NCBI GenBank assembly: GCA_026008535.1
Contig: BRKX01000006.1
Location: 36,568,664 to 36,632,663 of the forward strand
Source: Perilla frutescens
Taxonomy: Eukaryota > Streptophyta > Magnoliopsida > Lamiales > Lamiaceae
Reading direction: 5' to 3'
Length of the DNA: 64,000 nucleotides
The notes under the pieces were generated by a model. The model searched no databases, had not been told where the DNA came from, and saw nothing but the letters and a program-made list of their open reading frames with translations. This document shows positions 1 through 11,814 of the stretch, piece by piece. Each line of letters starts with the position of its first letter. Positions within the stretch are counted from its first letter, which is position 1. Position numbers and translations under genes: made by a program.

Positions 1-941
1 CCATTTTCACCATCAATACCACCATAAAAGAGAAGAGGAGATAAGGAAGAAGAAGGAAGCCAAGCCAAGCAAGAAGAAGAGAAGACAAGAAGGTCGACGA
101 CGAGCCATCCGCGGAAGCTAAGCTCGGAGGAGATTCATCTTGTATTTTCTTTATATTTCTTGGATGTTTGTGGGGGTTTGCATTTGATTTATGAGATGAC
201 TTTCTTCTATGGTATGTGTGTTGTTTTGAGCATGTTTAATGGCTAATGTCTCTATTAGGGGGTAGAGGATTGATGTGGTTTCGATCTATGCTTGTTCTTG
301 TTGATTGTTGCTGTTGGAATCGTGCTTTTTCATGTTTAGGTACTTGATCACTACTTGAACATTGATAGGATTTAGAGGAGTCTTGATTCTGAATCTAAGT
401 CTGAAAATTGGTTACTTCAACGTTAGGTGGATGGGGTTCCTAAGCCTAATATGCTAATCTTGCTTGTATGATATAGCTAAGAGAGGTTTAACGGATAGAC
501 GGTGACAGGAATTGAAGTTAAATTAATTGGAAGGGTCTATCATATTTGTGAGAATAGCATTATCAACTTGGCTTAAGTATAGTAATAAAACCATTAAGAG
601 AATCTACACCCTAATACCTTAATCAAGCTTATTTCCTCTAATCTTGATTTAATTTGCGTTTTTGCTTTTAATTATCTCGCCTTACTGTCCATTTCAAATT
701 CCTAGCATAATCATCATCAAACCGCTGTGATAGAATGTTTAGATTTTATTTTAGTTGTTATGTTGAAAACATGTGTAGTCTTTAGATAATTCTTTCACAT
801 TAAGTCTCCCTTGAGAGATCGACTCGGGTTAAGCTTATTACTTCTATAATTGACCCCGTCCAATTGCAAGTGTGGTCCTAAGTAGTCGTCTAGTGAGCAT
901 AAACTAGAAATTATAAGTATAAATTTGGACCCAATCAAATG
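1..941 (+). repeat. LTR fragment of a Ty3/gypsy (Athila/Tat-like) element
   Basis: No coding frame is visible. The first 120 bases are purine-rich (AAG/GAAG runs), followed by a T-rich stretch. Near 805-870 comes a block with GAGAGATCGACTCGGG and, further on, GACCCCGTCCAATTGC. That order (purine-rich leader, T-rich middle, then a GACCCCG...TTGC block) is what I associate with the R-U5 part of Athila/Tat LTRs, so this is probably the 3' part of such an LTR cut off by the window edge. No primer-binding site follows. The sequence changes abruptly to copia RT at about 942, so an illegitimate junction lies there. The assignment rests on recalled family pattern, not on a second copy in the window. 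Confidence 0.4.
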
Positions 942-2230
942 CAGCTCACAACAATTTCATGGTCTATCAAATGGACATGAAAAGTGCATTCTTGCAATGG
1001 ATGTTCAACGAGGATGTGTATGTCGAGCAACCTCCAGGCTTCGAAATCGGAGATCAAGTCTACAAGCTGAAGAAAGCCCTGTATGGTCTGAAGTAGGCGC
1101 CAAGAGCTAGGTATGAAACCCTCACAACATTCTTGCTAAAGAATGGGTTTCAAAAAGGATTCATCGATCGTACTCTATTCAGAATAGAATGATCATCTGA
1201 GATCCTGATGGTTCAAATTTATGTGGACGACATAATTTTTGGATACAAGAGTAAAGATCTCTGCACTCGATTCGCTCAACTCATACAAAGTGAATTTGAG
1301 ATCAATATGATGGGAGAAATGACATTCTTCCTAGGACTCCAAATGAAGCATCTTGAAGATGGAATCTTCATCAGCCAAGCCAAATATACCAAGGAGCTTG
1401 TCAAGGAGTTTAGAACCGGTGAGGTAAAATCTCTCAAAATTCCAATGAATACATCAGTGCAATTGACTCTCGATGAAGAAGGAGAATCAGTCAGCCAGAC
1501 GCACTACAGAGGAATCATTAGATCCCTTCTCTACCTGACCCCCACCTGACCAGATATCTCCTACTCAGGCGGATTGTGTTCAAGGTTCGAAGTGAATTCG
1601 AAGAAAAGTCATCTCGAAGCAGCAAAGATAATCTTAAAGTACCTCAAAGGAACCATAAATCTTGGGTTATGGTATCCCAGAGATGATAGCTTGAGTCTAA
1701 CAGGCTACTCAAACTCAGACTTTAGAGGATGTAAGATCGATAGAAAAAGCACCAGTGGAACATGTCAATTTCTTGAAAATAAACTGATATACTAGTTTAG
1801 CAAAAAGCAGCACTCAATTGCCACGTTAACAACTGAAGTCGAGTATGTAGCTGCTGGAAGCTGTTGTGCTCAAATCTTATGGATGAAGCAACAACTCAAG
1901 GATTACAAGGTGGAGACTGAAGAAGTGCCAATCTACTGTGATAACAATAGTGCTATTGCAATATCTCAAAATCCAGTATTGCATTCAAGGACGAAGCACA
2001 TTGATATCAGGCACCACTTCATCAAAGATCACATTGAGAAGAAAGACATATGTATCAAATATGCCAACACGGAGAAGCAGATAGCCGATATCTTCACCAA
2101 GCCATTTCCAGAAGCTAGATTTGTTGAGCTATGCATCCAACTGGGATTGCTTGAACTAGCTTCAAAAGAAGACGACGATCATCCAAAACAAGGAGTGAAA
2201 AGAAGCACTCCAGCTAATGATGAGAACTGA
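942..2230 (+). pseudogene. pol: Ty1/copia reverse transcriptase (C-terminal part) and RNase H, broken
   Basis: Encodes the second half of a copia RT and the RNase H that would copy element RNA into DNA inside the virus-like particle. Readable motifs in order: MDMKSAFL near the junction, VEQPPGFE, KALYGLK, then the catalytic YVDD at 1220-1231, FFLGLQ, and RNase H with YCDNNSA, HSRTKHIDIRHHF and ADIFTKPF near the end. The opening cuts directly into the RT, so the N-terminal RT, integrase, protease and gag are absent. Breaks include a TAG at 1094-1096 where the family has Gln (KQAP), a TGA just before the YVDD segment, a stop and a frame change around 1550-1575, and a stop near 1794. The catalytic aspartates survive, but no functional product is possible. 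The downstream neighbour is the env-like array. Confidence 0.9.
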
Positions 2231-2988
2231 CCCAAGAGGGCATCAATCAACTAAGCTTTGGACCTTAATCTGATAAAACCCATATCAGTTCTAAAAGAAT
2301 GGCAAAGGCAGTAAGAAAGTTGACGGATGAAAATGAGAAAACTGATCGCAGAAGGCATCAGTTTTCAACCAGTCATATTCAACTGATGAGAGCAGTTGAA
2401 TTCAAAATTGATTAAAGAAAGCAAAGCTTTAAGATGAAGGAAGCAGCTGATAAGCTTAAGCAGAGCAAAGCTGAAGAGGACAGTTTAAGCTGATAAGGAG
2501 TCAAAGTTGAGGCGATTCCAGCTGGAACTGATCACTCCAGACCAAGAGGATCATCAGTCGAGAGGGCAACTGATGACGTCAGCAGCTCAATGCCACATAG
2601 AGACTAGAGAAGAGCTAATATCAGATAAGTTCAAAAAGTTGAATTTATTACTGAATGGTAACATGACGTAGCTTCAAAATATTACCATTGGTCCCACCTA
2701 CCTCCTCTCTCTCCTCATCAATTCAGAATGGATAGATTTTGAATGCCACATTCAGCGGACTCTTCGGCATCGCGTGATCAAAACCGTTCAAATCAGCTAG
2801 AGTTAAAATTCTCTGACCGTTGGATTGAAATCATCCCACATCATAAATAACTTGGCTGAAGTTTCAAAATTACCTTTACCATCTTTTAACTTTCTGCCTT
2901 CAAACCCTTCACTCTCCTTCCAAAAAATCAAACCCTAAGTTGCCTCAAAGTTCTCACCTTCACCTCAAATAGCCCTCAAACAGAAAAC
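2231..2988 (+). other. Spacer between pol and first env-like frame
   Basis: No coding frame. The first 400 bases are unusually rich in the words ACTGAT/ATCAGT, CAGTT/AACTG and CAGCTGA. The last 350 bases look like a 5' leader: pyrimidine-rich (CTACCTCCTCTCTCTCC), a GACCGTTGG word near 2815, then CT- and CA-rich sequence up to the ATG at 2989. GACCGTTGG recurs at about 5842 in front of the second env-like frame, suggesting related leaders. Confidence 0.5.
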
Positions 2989-5702
2989 ATGGCCCAGAAC
3001 CTTGCTCCACATATCCGAAGAGAGTTCAAATTTCGAACAAGCGGAGAAAACTTATCCAGGTTATGTGATAAACTGTTATTTAACAATTGTGAGAACTCAG
3101 AACTGAGTGGAGAAATCATTGCCCAACTGTATGATGCTCAAATACAAAGATTTCTCGAAGTCACCCCTTCAAGAGTCTACTCAGAAGCAGTAGCCATGTT
3201 CTACCTCAACTCTGATGGCTACAACAGAGAGGACTTCTTTACTACAAAAGTAAGAGGACATGGGTTCAAAGTCACAGCTGAAACATTGGAAGCAATATTT
3301 AACCTTCCAACCAGTGGAGCCAACCTTGAGGATATTCACTCTGACTCATAGAGTGATTACAGACTATGGAAACGAGCAGACCCAACCTCTAATTTCAAGA
3401 AGAATCATTATATCTCTCTCCTCAAGGAAGAATTTCAAGTATTAGGCTGAATCACTTCCAAGATAATCATCGAAACTACTAGAAGCTGGTCAGAAATGTC
3501 AGAGCCTAAATATCAAGTTTGTACGACAATCATGTATCAGATCAAGATCAACTGGGTGAAATTCTTCTTTGGGCAACTCAAGAGATTCGTCGACTCCTAG
3601 GAGAACAATGGTGATGACATGAACTTCCCTCACGGAATGTACTTTCTCAATAGAATCAGCTTGATTTTAGAAAAATAACTCCCTGACCTGATGAAGGAAG
3701 AGAGACTCTTCACAACTATCACGTGGTAGGACTATATTCCAAAACCACAAACAAAGTCAATCTCCATCAATGAGCCTGCCACTCAGCAAAATACTTAACA
3801 CAAGAATAGAACTACTTATAAAGGCAAAGGGAAGAAAGCAGTCATTAAAGAACCAAAAGGAACATCTACAGATTCAGAGTAGATGTTCCTCTGTCTCAAA
3901 AATTCGGCACACCGTTTAATGTTCAACCTCTCAGATCAGTTGATGCCAGATCTCTATTTCAATCAACTGAGACTGGATCATCATCTTAGCCATCAGTTAG
4001 AAGACCAAGAAGAACAATCATCATTGAAGAAAGCTCTTCAGTCGAATCATCAGCAAATCACACACAAAATGACAAAACTGCTGAAAAATCATCAAAACTA
4101 GAGACAGGAAGACCAGTTACTCACTCAGCTCAGACGATGACTGAGTAAGTCAGCAATAAAAGTGCAAAAAGCTCAAGGACAGGAAGGGCTCAAAGTTATC
4201 TATGAAATCCTTCAAGGGTCACAACCGAGGATCACATACATCAATCTGTTACTGATTTTGGGCTATGTGCAGACCCAAGGGACATCATTCCAGTCACTTG
4301 CCCGCCGATACCCAAGACCAAAGGGAACATCAAAGCATTCTCAAAAGGAGAGAATATCAGGAACTGGGCTTTGGAACAAACCAACCAGTACACATCTTGA
4401 CATTTCGCTGAAAAATTAACTAGTTATGAAGAGCTCTATAATACCTTGTTAAGGTATGTTTACTGGCTCCTTTGGAGGAATGTATATGAAGCAGATTCAT
4501 TCCTGATGCTCATGGGATTTTATGGAATGAGCTTCTAGAAACAGGAAAACGAATGTAGCTCAATATAGACAAGCACCAAGAATGCTTGGGCAACAAAAAG
4601 GAACGAGCTCAAACAACAGCTTCATCTTCGCAAACAATGTGCAAATCTATCTGAGGGATCCATGTTCGAAATCGTTGAGGAAGTAAGCAAATTGAAAGGA
4701 ATACAACTTCCTATTTATCCTGATGAGAACGAAGTAACAAAATAGAAGTACATTAGGCTAAAGCAAAAATTGCAATTTGACGAATTGATGAAGCATGAGC
4801 CAAGGAATCATGCAGGAAGTTCCCCTCAGAGAGTAGAAGAAACTCCAATCGATGACATCAATGATGAAACTGCAGAAGAACTGCAGTCTGGAGTTCTTCC
4901 ACAGGTTGTAGAACATGAAATTAACATTCTAGACTCTCTTGTCCATCCAGAAGGTGCAAAAGTTGCTGCAGAAAGAACTGTCAGTGATGAGGAGTTTGAC
5001 GAGTCACTCAAATCACTAGTTCAACCAACAAGCAAAACTGATCAATCGACTGAGGAACTCTTTGAACCCATAGTCATGCCAGAAGAATCCCACACAGCTC
5101 CAACAGAGCCTTCTTCGCCACCAGCAGAACAAGACACAGCTGCGAAAGATCCAGCTGACCAGACAATTCAGCTGGAAACTATTCCTAAAGTGCAGGACAT
5201 AGTGATCTTTGCTGATCCAGTCCAGATCGCACTTCAAGCTCAAGCTCAGGCGGATCCAGATACTCTCCCTGAATCAAGCCACAATGACACAATTGATCTA
5301 GGGGATGCAGATCAGTTAGTGGCCAAAACTGCTGAGCAAACAGTTGATCAATCCAAAACAGTTCTTTGTGAAGAACTTGAAGGTGCTGAAGACGGAGATG
5401 AAGTATTATCCGAGGGAGATGATCTGTAACTAACCATTGCAACTGATCAGTCCAGTCCGGCAGGAACAGTCCAAGCAGACGATCAGTCTAGGCGATCACT
5501 AGGCCAATTAACAATTTATCAAGGAGAATAACTTCAGAGCCTTCAACAACAGTTGAAGCGGCATGAGAAACTGATCAGAAAGCTTCAAGCCCACACCGGA
5601 CTCCAAATATCAGAAGGTGAGTCTTCTAGCTCTGATAATTGGGAAAGCAGCCCCATCTTGCCTGCCGCCAAAAGAAGAAGAACTGAACACAAGCAAGACT
5701 AA
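2989..5702 (+). pseudogene. env-like / plant-transposon-protein frame A of the SIRE element
   Basis: First of three related accessory frames. A true ATG opens 120 codons with SGENLSRLCDKLLFNN, then LEVTPSRVYSEAVAMFY, VRGHGFKV and LEAIFNLP. This spacing (aromatic FY, a VRG-type turn, then IF-LP) is the core I recognise from env-like/ATHILA-ORF-type proteins. The frame continues past stops (3349, then several to 3882) with WVKFFFGQLKRFVD and DYIPK. It then shifts and gives an acidic Glu/Pro/Gln-rich domain (about 4770-5429), a short Leu/Lys heptad segment (QSLQQQLKRHEKLIRKLQ), a Ser/Asp patch and a basic KRRR tail. No signal peptide or membrane helix is seen, so an envelope role is unsupported. 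The basic tail and coil suggest an intracellular, possibly nuclear or capsid-associated protein (inference). Multiple stops and at least one frameshift make it dead. Confidence 0.7.
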
Positions 5703-6117
5703 GAGCTGATCAAGCAAAGCTAATTTAAATCTCTTTAGTTATTATCTTGTGATTCAGTGTATTTTATATATATATATATATATAAATATAAAATTTTTTT
5801 GCAAAAGAAATGACGTGCCAATATTTATTTTGAAATTTATGACCGTTGGTAGACCAATGACACGTTTTACAGTCATTTCAAACTAACGACTAAAAACGAC
5901 AAGGGGCATTTAATTCTTTCAACCAACACATTTATGAGTCTCCTTTTCACTCATAAGAACCGATTGCTCAAAATTTTGAGAGAATACAATACAATACAAC
6001 ACCAAAAAGCTTTAGAAGATAAAATCTCATACTCTTCGAAGAAAATAATCTTTCAAAAGAGTATTCTCTCTCTCTCAAAAGGGCTTCACTTCAAACTCAG
6101 CCAATATTTTTCAAAAA
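5703..6117 (+). other. Spacer and leader before env-like frame B, with a TA microsatellite
   Basis: Contains about ten TA units near 5766-5785 followed by TATAAATATAAAA, then a GACCGTTGG word, AAC-rich sequence, a run of ACAATACAATACAAC and CT-rich repeats just before the ATG at 6118. It resembles a promoter/5' leader (TATA-like core 330 bases upstream of the ATG). The TA run also appears to be a simple-repeat expansion, so promoter function is only an inference. Confidence 0.4.
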
Positions 6118-8006
6118 ATGGCTGAAACATTCAAAGCTCTTACTTCTTTCAAAGAGAAAATGATGATAGATAAATTTCTGAAATGACAGAAATTTCAATT
6201 GATTCTTAAATAATCAAACAATCATTTTCTTCTGGTCAATCTTCATAAGACCAGAATTCTGCACTACCTAGAAACTCCTTCAAGATTCTTCAGACAAAAC
6301 TTGGTAAGTGAGTTCTTGCTTCAAGTAAAGGTCACTGTAGATGGGAAGGTCATACAATCAGTGATTCAAGGAAAGAAACTCCAAATCACATAAAGAAAGA
6401 TTGCAAAAATCTTTCAACTTCCCAGAAAAGGCTCCAGGGTTCAAGATCTGAAAGATTCAGCTGAACCTTACTGGAAAGAATGGCGTGCTTCAAATTGCTC
6501 CAAGTAATTTAATTTTACCACAGCCAAAACTGATCTGAAGACCGAGTATGGAATCATGCTCGATATTACGAACAAAATGATGTTCGGCGCCATTGGAAGC
6601 TTGAGTCAGTTGACTCAAGAAAGATACAAGTTAATGATACACCTTGTTGAAGGATTGGAAGCTAATTGGGCATAATTGGTCTTCTCCCAATTCAAGCATC
6701 AAGTCATCGAAGCCACCGACTCAAAAAGAACTGGCAAATTTGAGTCCAAAGTAGGACTTCTTCTACGAATGAGTAAGCTCCTGAAAGATATGCTGAATCT
6801 TCCAAATGATGACGCGCTACCAATCCTCATATCTGACTGGATTCCTAAAAAAGGGAAAGCACATCTTCAGTCACTCAAAAAGAAGAGGAGATCTAAAGCT
6901 AAGTCTGGAAATACAACTTCAAGCAGTTCAGATGCCAATGAAGTTCCCTCTCCTCACTCCAAAAATGGATCATCAGTTGATTTCAAACCCTGCACTGATC
7001 CAGATGAGCTCATTCCCTTCATTCAAATCCCTCATCCAAATGATGGAGCTGAGTACTTCAGGAGAGCCTGCCCTCCTCTCCAGCTGACTGAAGACAACAT
7101 TCGCACTTTAGTGGTGAATATGAAGTCAAGAGTGCTCAGAAGGATGTACCAAATCTCCTTCTCACTCACTTCACGTATGTTGCCAAGCAAGATAATCAGC
7201 TGTTCAAACAGCTGCACTAGTACTTTTACTGGTATAACTGGAGACATTCAATGTAAATTCAGTCACATTTCTTGCTAACAACCTTTCATGGCATGAGCTT
7301 TTGGTAACGTGAAGAGACTTGGAGCCTCAAATGGATGGGAGCCTCAAATCCATTTCCTCCAAATATTGTGCAAGTCCAGCGGATTATAAAGCATCGACTT
7401 GATAACAACATTCAAGCTAAGACCCTGTTAGCTGATGTTCAAGCCAGCTTGAGATCGCAAGGAGTTGCAACTGAAAAATAGTGTGCTAACAATCTAGTCG
7501 ATCTATGTTACTTGCAACTGAATCTTGATCCAATTCAGTCAAAAAAGGCATATCTACAAGCTGCGGGTACCACTGAAGAGATAGACCAAGATCTTTCTCA
7601 TACTCAAGTAGTGGTAACTCCAAGCGGTCAACATCCTAGACAAAGTGGAGCCAAAGATGATAAAGATACTGCCATGTCTCCAGATCTCCTGTCCAGAGGC
7701 TATGTTACTCCTCTTATCAAGTCTTGCTCAAGAGCTGCAAAACTGATGATAAATCAGTCCAGCTTATCCTGCAGAGGAATTAAAGAGCTGGCCACCTTGA
7801 AGCTGACCACCTCAGCAGTTGCTCTTAAGAAACTTCAGCATGCTGAGACTCAAACCGGAACTGACTCCTCTCAGGATATCACTAGTTCAGCTTCCAAAAG
7901 GAAACTGTCCAATAGCTCTAAAGAAAGCAGTGAAGCTAGTCCCATTCGACCACTTAAGAAGAGGAAATTGGCAAAAAGTCAATCAGCAGCTGCTCAACAA
8001 AACTAA
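6118..8006 (+). pseudogene. env-like / plant-transposon-protein frame B of the SIRE element
   Basis: Second accessory frame. The ATG at 6118 starts MAETFKALTSFKEKM and the same frame can be followed to 7278 through about five stops. It shows LETPSRFF, VIQGKKLQIT, IAKIFQLP, a central LKTEYGIMLDITN segment and ISDWIPKKGK. These align in order with frame A (LEVTPSRV, VRGHGFKV, LEAIFNLP, DYIPK), so A and B are diverged paralogues. The middle has a Ser-rich basic stretch (KKKRRSKAKSG). After a frame change near 7280-7510 the C-terminal part is Ser/Thr/Gln-rich and ends in a basic cluster (LKKRKLAK) and a stop at 8004. The layout (core, low-complexity, basic tail) matches frame A although the sequences differ strongly. 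No membrane segment is seen. Stops and the frameshift rule out an intact product. Confidence 0.65.
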
Positions 8007-8606
8007 TTCAATCAGTTAAAGGCGACATCATCAGTTCAACATGAAACTGATGCCTCGAGCTCCAAGTCCCTCCATTCATCAGCTGCCTGACCTATCCTCT
8101 TCAATAAGCTTCTCCACTCTCCATTCCTCACAACTTATTTTTGAAAAAATTATCGTTAACATTTCAAAATAAGCTTACTATTTATCTGAATTGCCATTAA
8201 AGTCTCTATACTCAGCATTAAAGTATAAAGAGACAAATTTTCTGAAGGATATAAATAGCAAATCTTCTGGCAAAATATTTTGCTATTTATGGCAACTACT
8301 CAGATTTTCAAACCCTCAGATCTCAGCCGCTTGATCAAAAATCATTTATCCAAGTGGACGACTGAGATGCATGCATCATTTATTCAGCTAACTTTCTTTC
8401 AAATTAGATAGCTGATCAGCCAGTAAGCACTCAATTGCTCTGGTTTAATGTATGCAAACTTACTACCTTTAAAAAGCAGTAGAAAAGTTGAATGAAAATA
8501 AGAACAACACAACAGAGATAAAAAATTTATCTAAACATTTTCATTCCTTCTCCTTATCTTCTCACTTATCCATAGTCCCTTCTCTATCATATCATATCAT
8601 CGAAGA
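8007..8606 (+). other. Spacer and leader before env-like frame C
   Basis: AT-rich, no coding frame. A TATAAATAG at about 8250 and the repeated block GCAAAATATTTTGC (8271-8284, palindromic) lie 320-360 bases before the ATG at 8607. CT-rich sequence and a TCATA repeat (ATCATATCATATCATC) lie just upstream of the ATG. As with frames A and B, this looks like a separate leader, consistent with the three frames being independent transcription units once. Confidence 0.4.
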
Positions 8607-10497
8607 ATGGCTTTCTCATTCTACTCGATGAATATGGAGCTTTTAATAAAGAAGCTCATAACAGATAAGTTCATCAATCGAGAGTTACTTTAAGCTCGAA
8701 TCGGTCCTGAGAAGACTAGCATGATCTTTCATTTGTTAAAGACATGCGGCCTCTTGTCTTTTATGACAACACAGCCAAAGAGGAAGCATCTTCTGCTTGT
8801 AGCTGAGTTCTACCATGCGAAAATCTCTAGACAAAACATTCTATCTGTTGTCCAAGATCATGTTATCATCATCAACAAAGATGTGCTAACCAACCTGTTC
8901 CTGCTCCCCGATAAAGACTCGAAGGTGTTTGAACTGGCACTCCCCTCACAGTTGGAATTGTGGAACAACTGGAAGCTTCCACATGTTGATCACCGAGACT
9001 TTTCAAATAATTTGAAATATAGTCTCTCTCCAACCATGGTCTAGATCTTGGACATTGTGATTCACATTTTTCTCAATAGCATCACCAACGCCCAGTTCAA
9101 TGACAACACCTCTCATCTTATGACCGCAATATATTATGCATGCAAGGCTGATTGGGCATCCTATATATTGGCTCAGCTTCGCATTCATGTGAGGCATACT
9201 GAGATCGATCTAACCTCTGGCACTTTCAAAGCTAAGTTAGGATTTGTCAATCCACTCAGTCATATCATCGCGGAGCAACTTGGAACAGTTCCTAGTGGAT
9301 ACTTTCTCACCAGAAGAGATCTCCTTTCTACAGTTTACATTCATCGCCGACATCGGAATGTAACTGGCCACCCTAGGAAGTCGAGACTTTAGCTCACGGA
9401 CGACCACACCCCAGCTAAAGGAAAGCAGCCGCTCCTTTATGCTGACCCACCAGCTGATGCAAATCAGTCCTCGACTGACAGTGACTTTTTCACTTATTTA
9501 AGTGATGAGTCTACTGCACCTGCAACTAGCGAACCTCCTTATATCGCTGTTCCATAATCTCTGGAAGAATGCTTCAATGCAAGCCTTGACCAACAACTGG
9601 AAAGTTGTTTTGGTCAAATAAGGGATCATGGTCCCTTTCTCTTCGAACATCTTCGACGATATCTCCAGTATCACCTCTGGAGATACCAGATGGATGATGC
9701 CACCATGCTAATGATGGCAGATAAGCAAGGCTACTCATATTAGATAGAGGAAGGTCAATGGAGCAGGAGCTGGATGAACTATCCGCTTGATACACCTCCA
9801 TCAGTCCCAGAAATCATGGATTCCATGATTAAGAGGTTTCAAACCTTGGTGCCTCATGATGCACCCCTTTCTAAACATGAGCCCTCCAACAGGTCCACAA
9901 CTCCTCTTCAAGAGGATGCTATCATCACCATTCCAGATAAGCCACTTCTCGAAATCGTATCAGCCTCTTCTCTTTGCCAAGATCTACTCTCTCCCAGATC
10001 TTGACCAACTGATGATGACAGAGGAGTCGTATGCATGGTTGTCCGCTCCTATGCCTGCAACCCAAGATCCCTACATCACCAACAACTTGCTGGATACTTC
10101 TTTCTCTCCTCTGCCACAGTTGTCACTACCTCATTATGACTTCCATCAGCTCGCCCTTTTGGATGATGCTAAAAAAAGGGAATGATATATTGCTGATAGA
10201 AAATCATATGTTCCAACATATGATTCCTGGCAAGGTAATCTAACTCTTTGGGATGAAATCCAAAGAGAAGTAAAAAGAGAGGTACAGCTTCAGAGGTAAG
10301 ATACCTTTCAAAGGGAAGCTACTTAAGAGGAGAAAGCTACCCATCAGGGGGAAGCTATTCGTGGGGGGGAAGTCCAACTTGAGCGATGCCTAGCTCAAGA
10401 TTATTTTTGGACTTGGGAGAATGCCCAGCTGAAACAACAGTAAGAATGGGGTATCCACAGTATACCAAGCATCTCTCCCTGCAAGTTTGAAAAATGA
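8607..10497 (+). pseudogene. env-like / plant-transposon-protein frame C of the SIRE element
   Basis: Third accessory frame. It begins MAFSFYSMNMELLIKKL and follows one frame from 8607 to about 10004 through several stops, then shifts frame and continues to a stop at 10495. The core reads AEFYHAKISRQNI, VIIINKDVLTNLFLLP and later DWASYILAQLRIHV, FVNPLSHIIAEQL. These line up with A and B in the same order (FY segment, hydrophobic turn, LF-LP, then W...QL). The C-terminal third has Trp/Gln/Glu-rich and aromatic residues (DSWQGNLTLWDEIQREVKRE), possibly a short coil. It is the last gene before the 3' untranslated part. Function unknown; no signal peptide or membrane helix recognised. Confidence 0.62.
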
Positions 10498-11126
10498 GAA
10501 TCGAGTAAAAGAAGAAGAAACTGAGTGGTGAACAGTTCCAACTGAAGAAGAAAGTTAAAATATCAAGTTTTGATATTCTCTCTCTCTCTTACTTCCTTGT
10601 ACTTCTTCATCTTCTATGCTTAATCAGCTTCTGAAATATACTCTTTTGTTTATAATACAAGTATTCTGATCATGATGATGTGTCCTTTTGAATAGCTTAA
10701 AGTTTTCCATGCGCTCTGATAAATGAAAAATCTGCATGATAATTAAAATTGAGCTATGTTTAGAACTGAATCATTTGAAGCTTTTCAAGCTGTGCAAACA
10801 AGTACTCAGATATCTTAAGGTCATTTTCATGAGCAAAAATTCTTATACCTTACAGATAAAACTCGTTGAGCTCACATATTGATGTATGCTTCATTACTCT
10901 AATACTCATCTTATTATCAAAGCTCTGATAATCATATCAAGCCTTGATAACACATGAATGTCTAAACTGTTAGCTTTTGAAAGCTACACGCATCTAAGAC
11001 TGTTCTTATGAACTTTGTCTAAATTCAGCCTTGATACCAAAATCTGGTACAAGCTCAGATGCTCATTCATGAAAGATAACCTTGTATAGTTTTTCCATCA
11101 TCAAATCATCTGGTTTTAACATCATC
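10498..11126 (+). other. 3' untranslated part of the SIRE element
   Basis: Noncoding. CT-rich at the start (TCTCTCTCTCTTACTTCC), then AT-rich with scattered AGCT, TGATAA and TCAGAT words up to the polypurine tract. Nothing else recognised. Confidence 0.5.
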
Positions 11127-11140
11127 AAAAAGGGGGAAAT
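11127..11140 (+). promoter_or_regulatory. Polypurine tract of the SIRE element
   Basis: AAAAAGGGGGAAAT sits immediately before TGTTAGG, the first bases of the 3' LTR. This is the expected position for priming of plus-strand DNA synthesis in a copia element on the + strand. Confidence 0.8.
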
Positions 11141-11814
11141 TGTTAGGAAAATTGTTGGAAAAATCCGAAATGATGGTTTTGATGAAATATGAAAACATGT
11201 GATGATTTAATGAAAAACTGCAGGTTATGAAAAGCTGGAAATTAGGGATAATGACCAAGTAAGACTTCAAGTTGAGATGAGAGACAGCTATTCAGAAGCA
11301 TGGTCAACCAGCTTACAAGGTTGCCTTGATCAGGTCAATCAAAGTGAACTCTTCAAAGCTTAAGAAAAGCTGTAAACGGGGAAGAGAACATTGGAGACTG
11401 GTAGACATCCACAGATGAGTAATAATTAGTCTTAGCAGAAAGCCAAGATAGAGTGATGAACAGAGTCAGCTTAAAAGCTTAAACTGATCTGATCAAAGAT
11501 TAGTCAGAGCTGACCCTAAACTGAGCAAAGATCAATTTAGCTGGTAAAACAGCTCTAAAAGCATTGAGCCTCTACTGAACTGACCATAGATCAGTTTAAG
11601 GAGAAAAGGTAAAAGCTCAATCAGTTAACCAACTGATAAATCTAGAACTGAAAGCTTTTTAAGCTTGGCTGTTGAGTCAGCTGAAATGGACAATATCAGG
11701 ATAGATGCTCAAGGCAGCTGAAAATCTGCCCACTTGAAAACCTCAAAGCTGGAAGCCGAGATAGCTGAGAGCCCATCAGCTGAATGTCCAAGAACTTGAT
11801 AGCCGAATCACCTA
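11141..11814 (+). repeat. 3' LTR of the SIRE element, first part
   Basis: Starts TGTTAGG directly after the polypurine tract. It is dense in AGCTT, AACTGA and ATCAGTT words. It is cut at the ACCTA target duplication (11810-11814) by the Athila-like insertion and continues after 27263. The 5' LTR of this element is not in the window, so the LTR is recognised by position, termini and its continuation. Confidence 0.75.

Larger units (their letters stand above)
942..11814 (+). mobile_element. 5'-truncated SIRE-like Ty1/copia retrotransposon, left part
   Basis: The element runs from inside the RT domain, through RNase H, three env-like frames and a polypurine tract, into a 3' LTR that begins at 11141. 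The LTR is interrupted at 11810-11814 (ACCTA, target duplication of a later insertion) and resumes at 27264. Gag, protease, integrase and the 5' LTR are missing. Copia pol followed by env-like sequence before the 3' LTR is the hallmark of the SIRE/Maximus lineage. More than 8 kb between the pol stop and the 3' LTR is unusually long, because there are three accessory frames instead of one. Confidence 0.75.
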
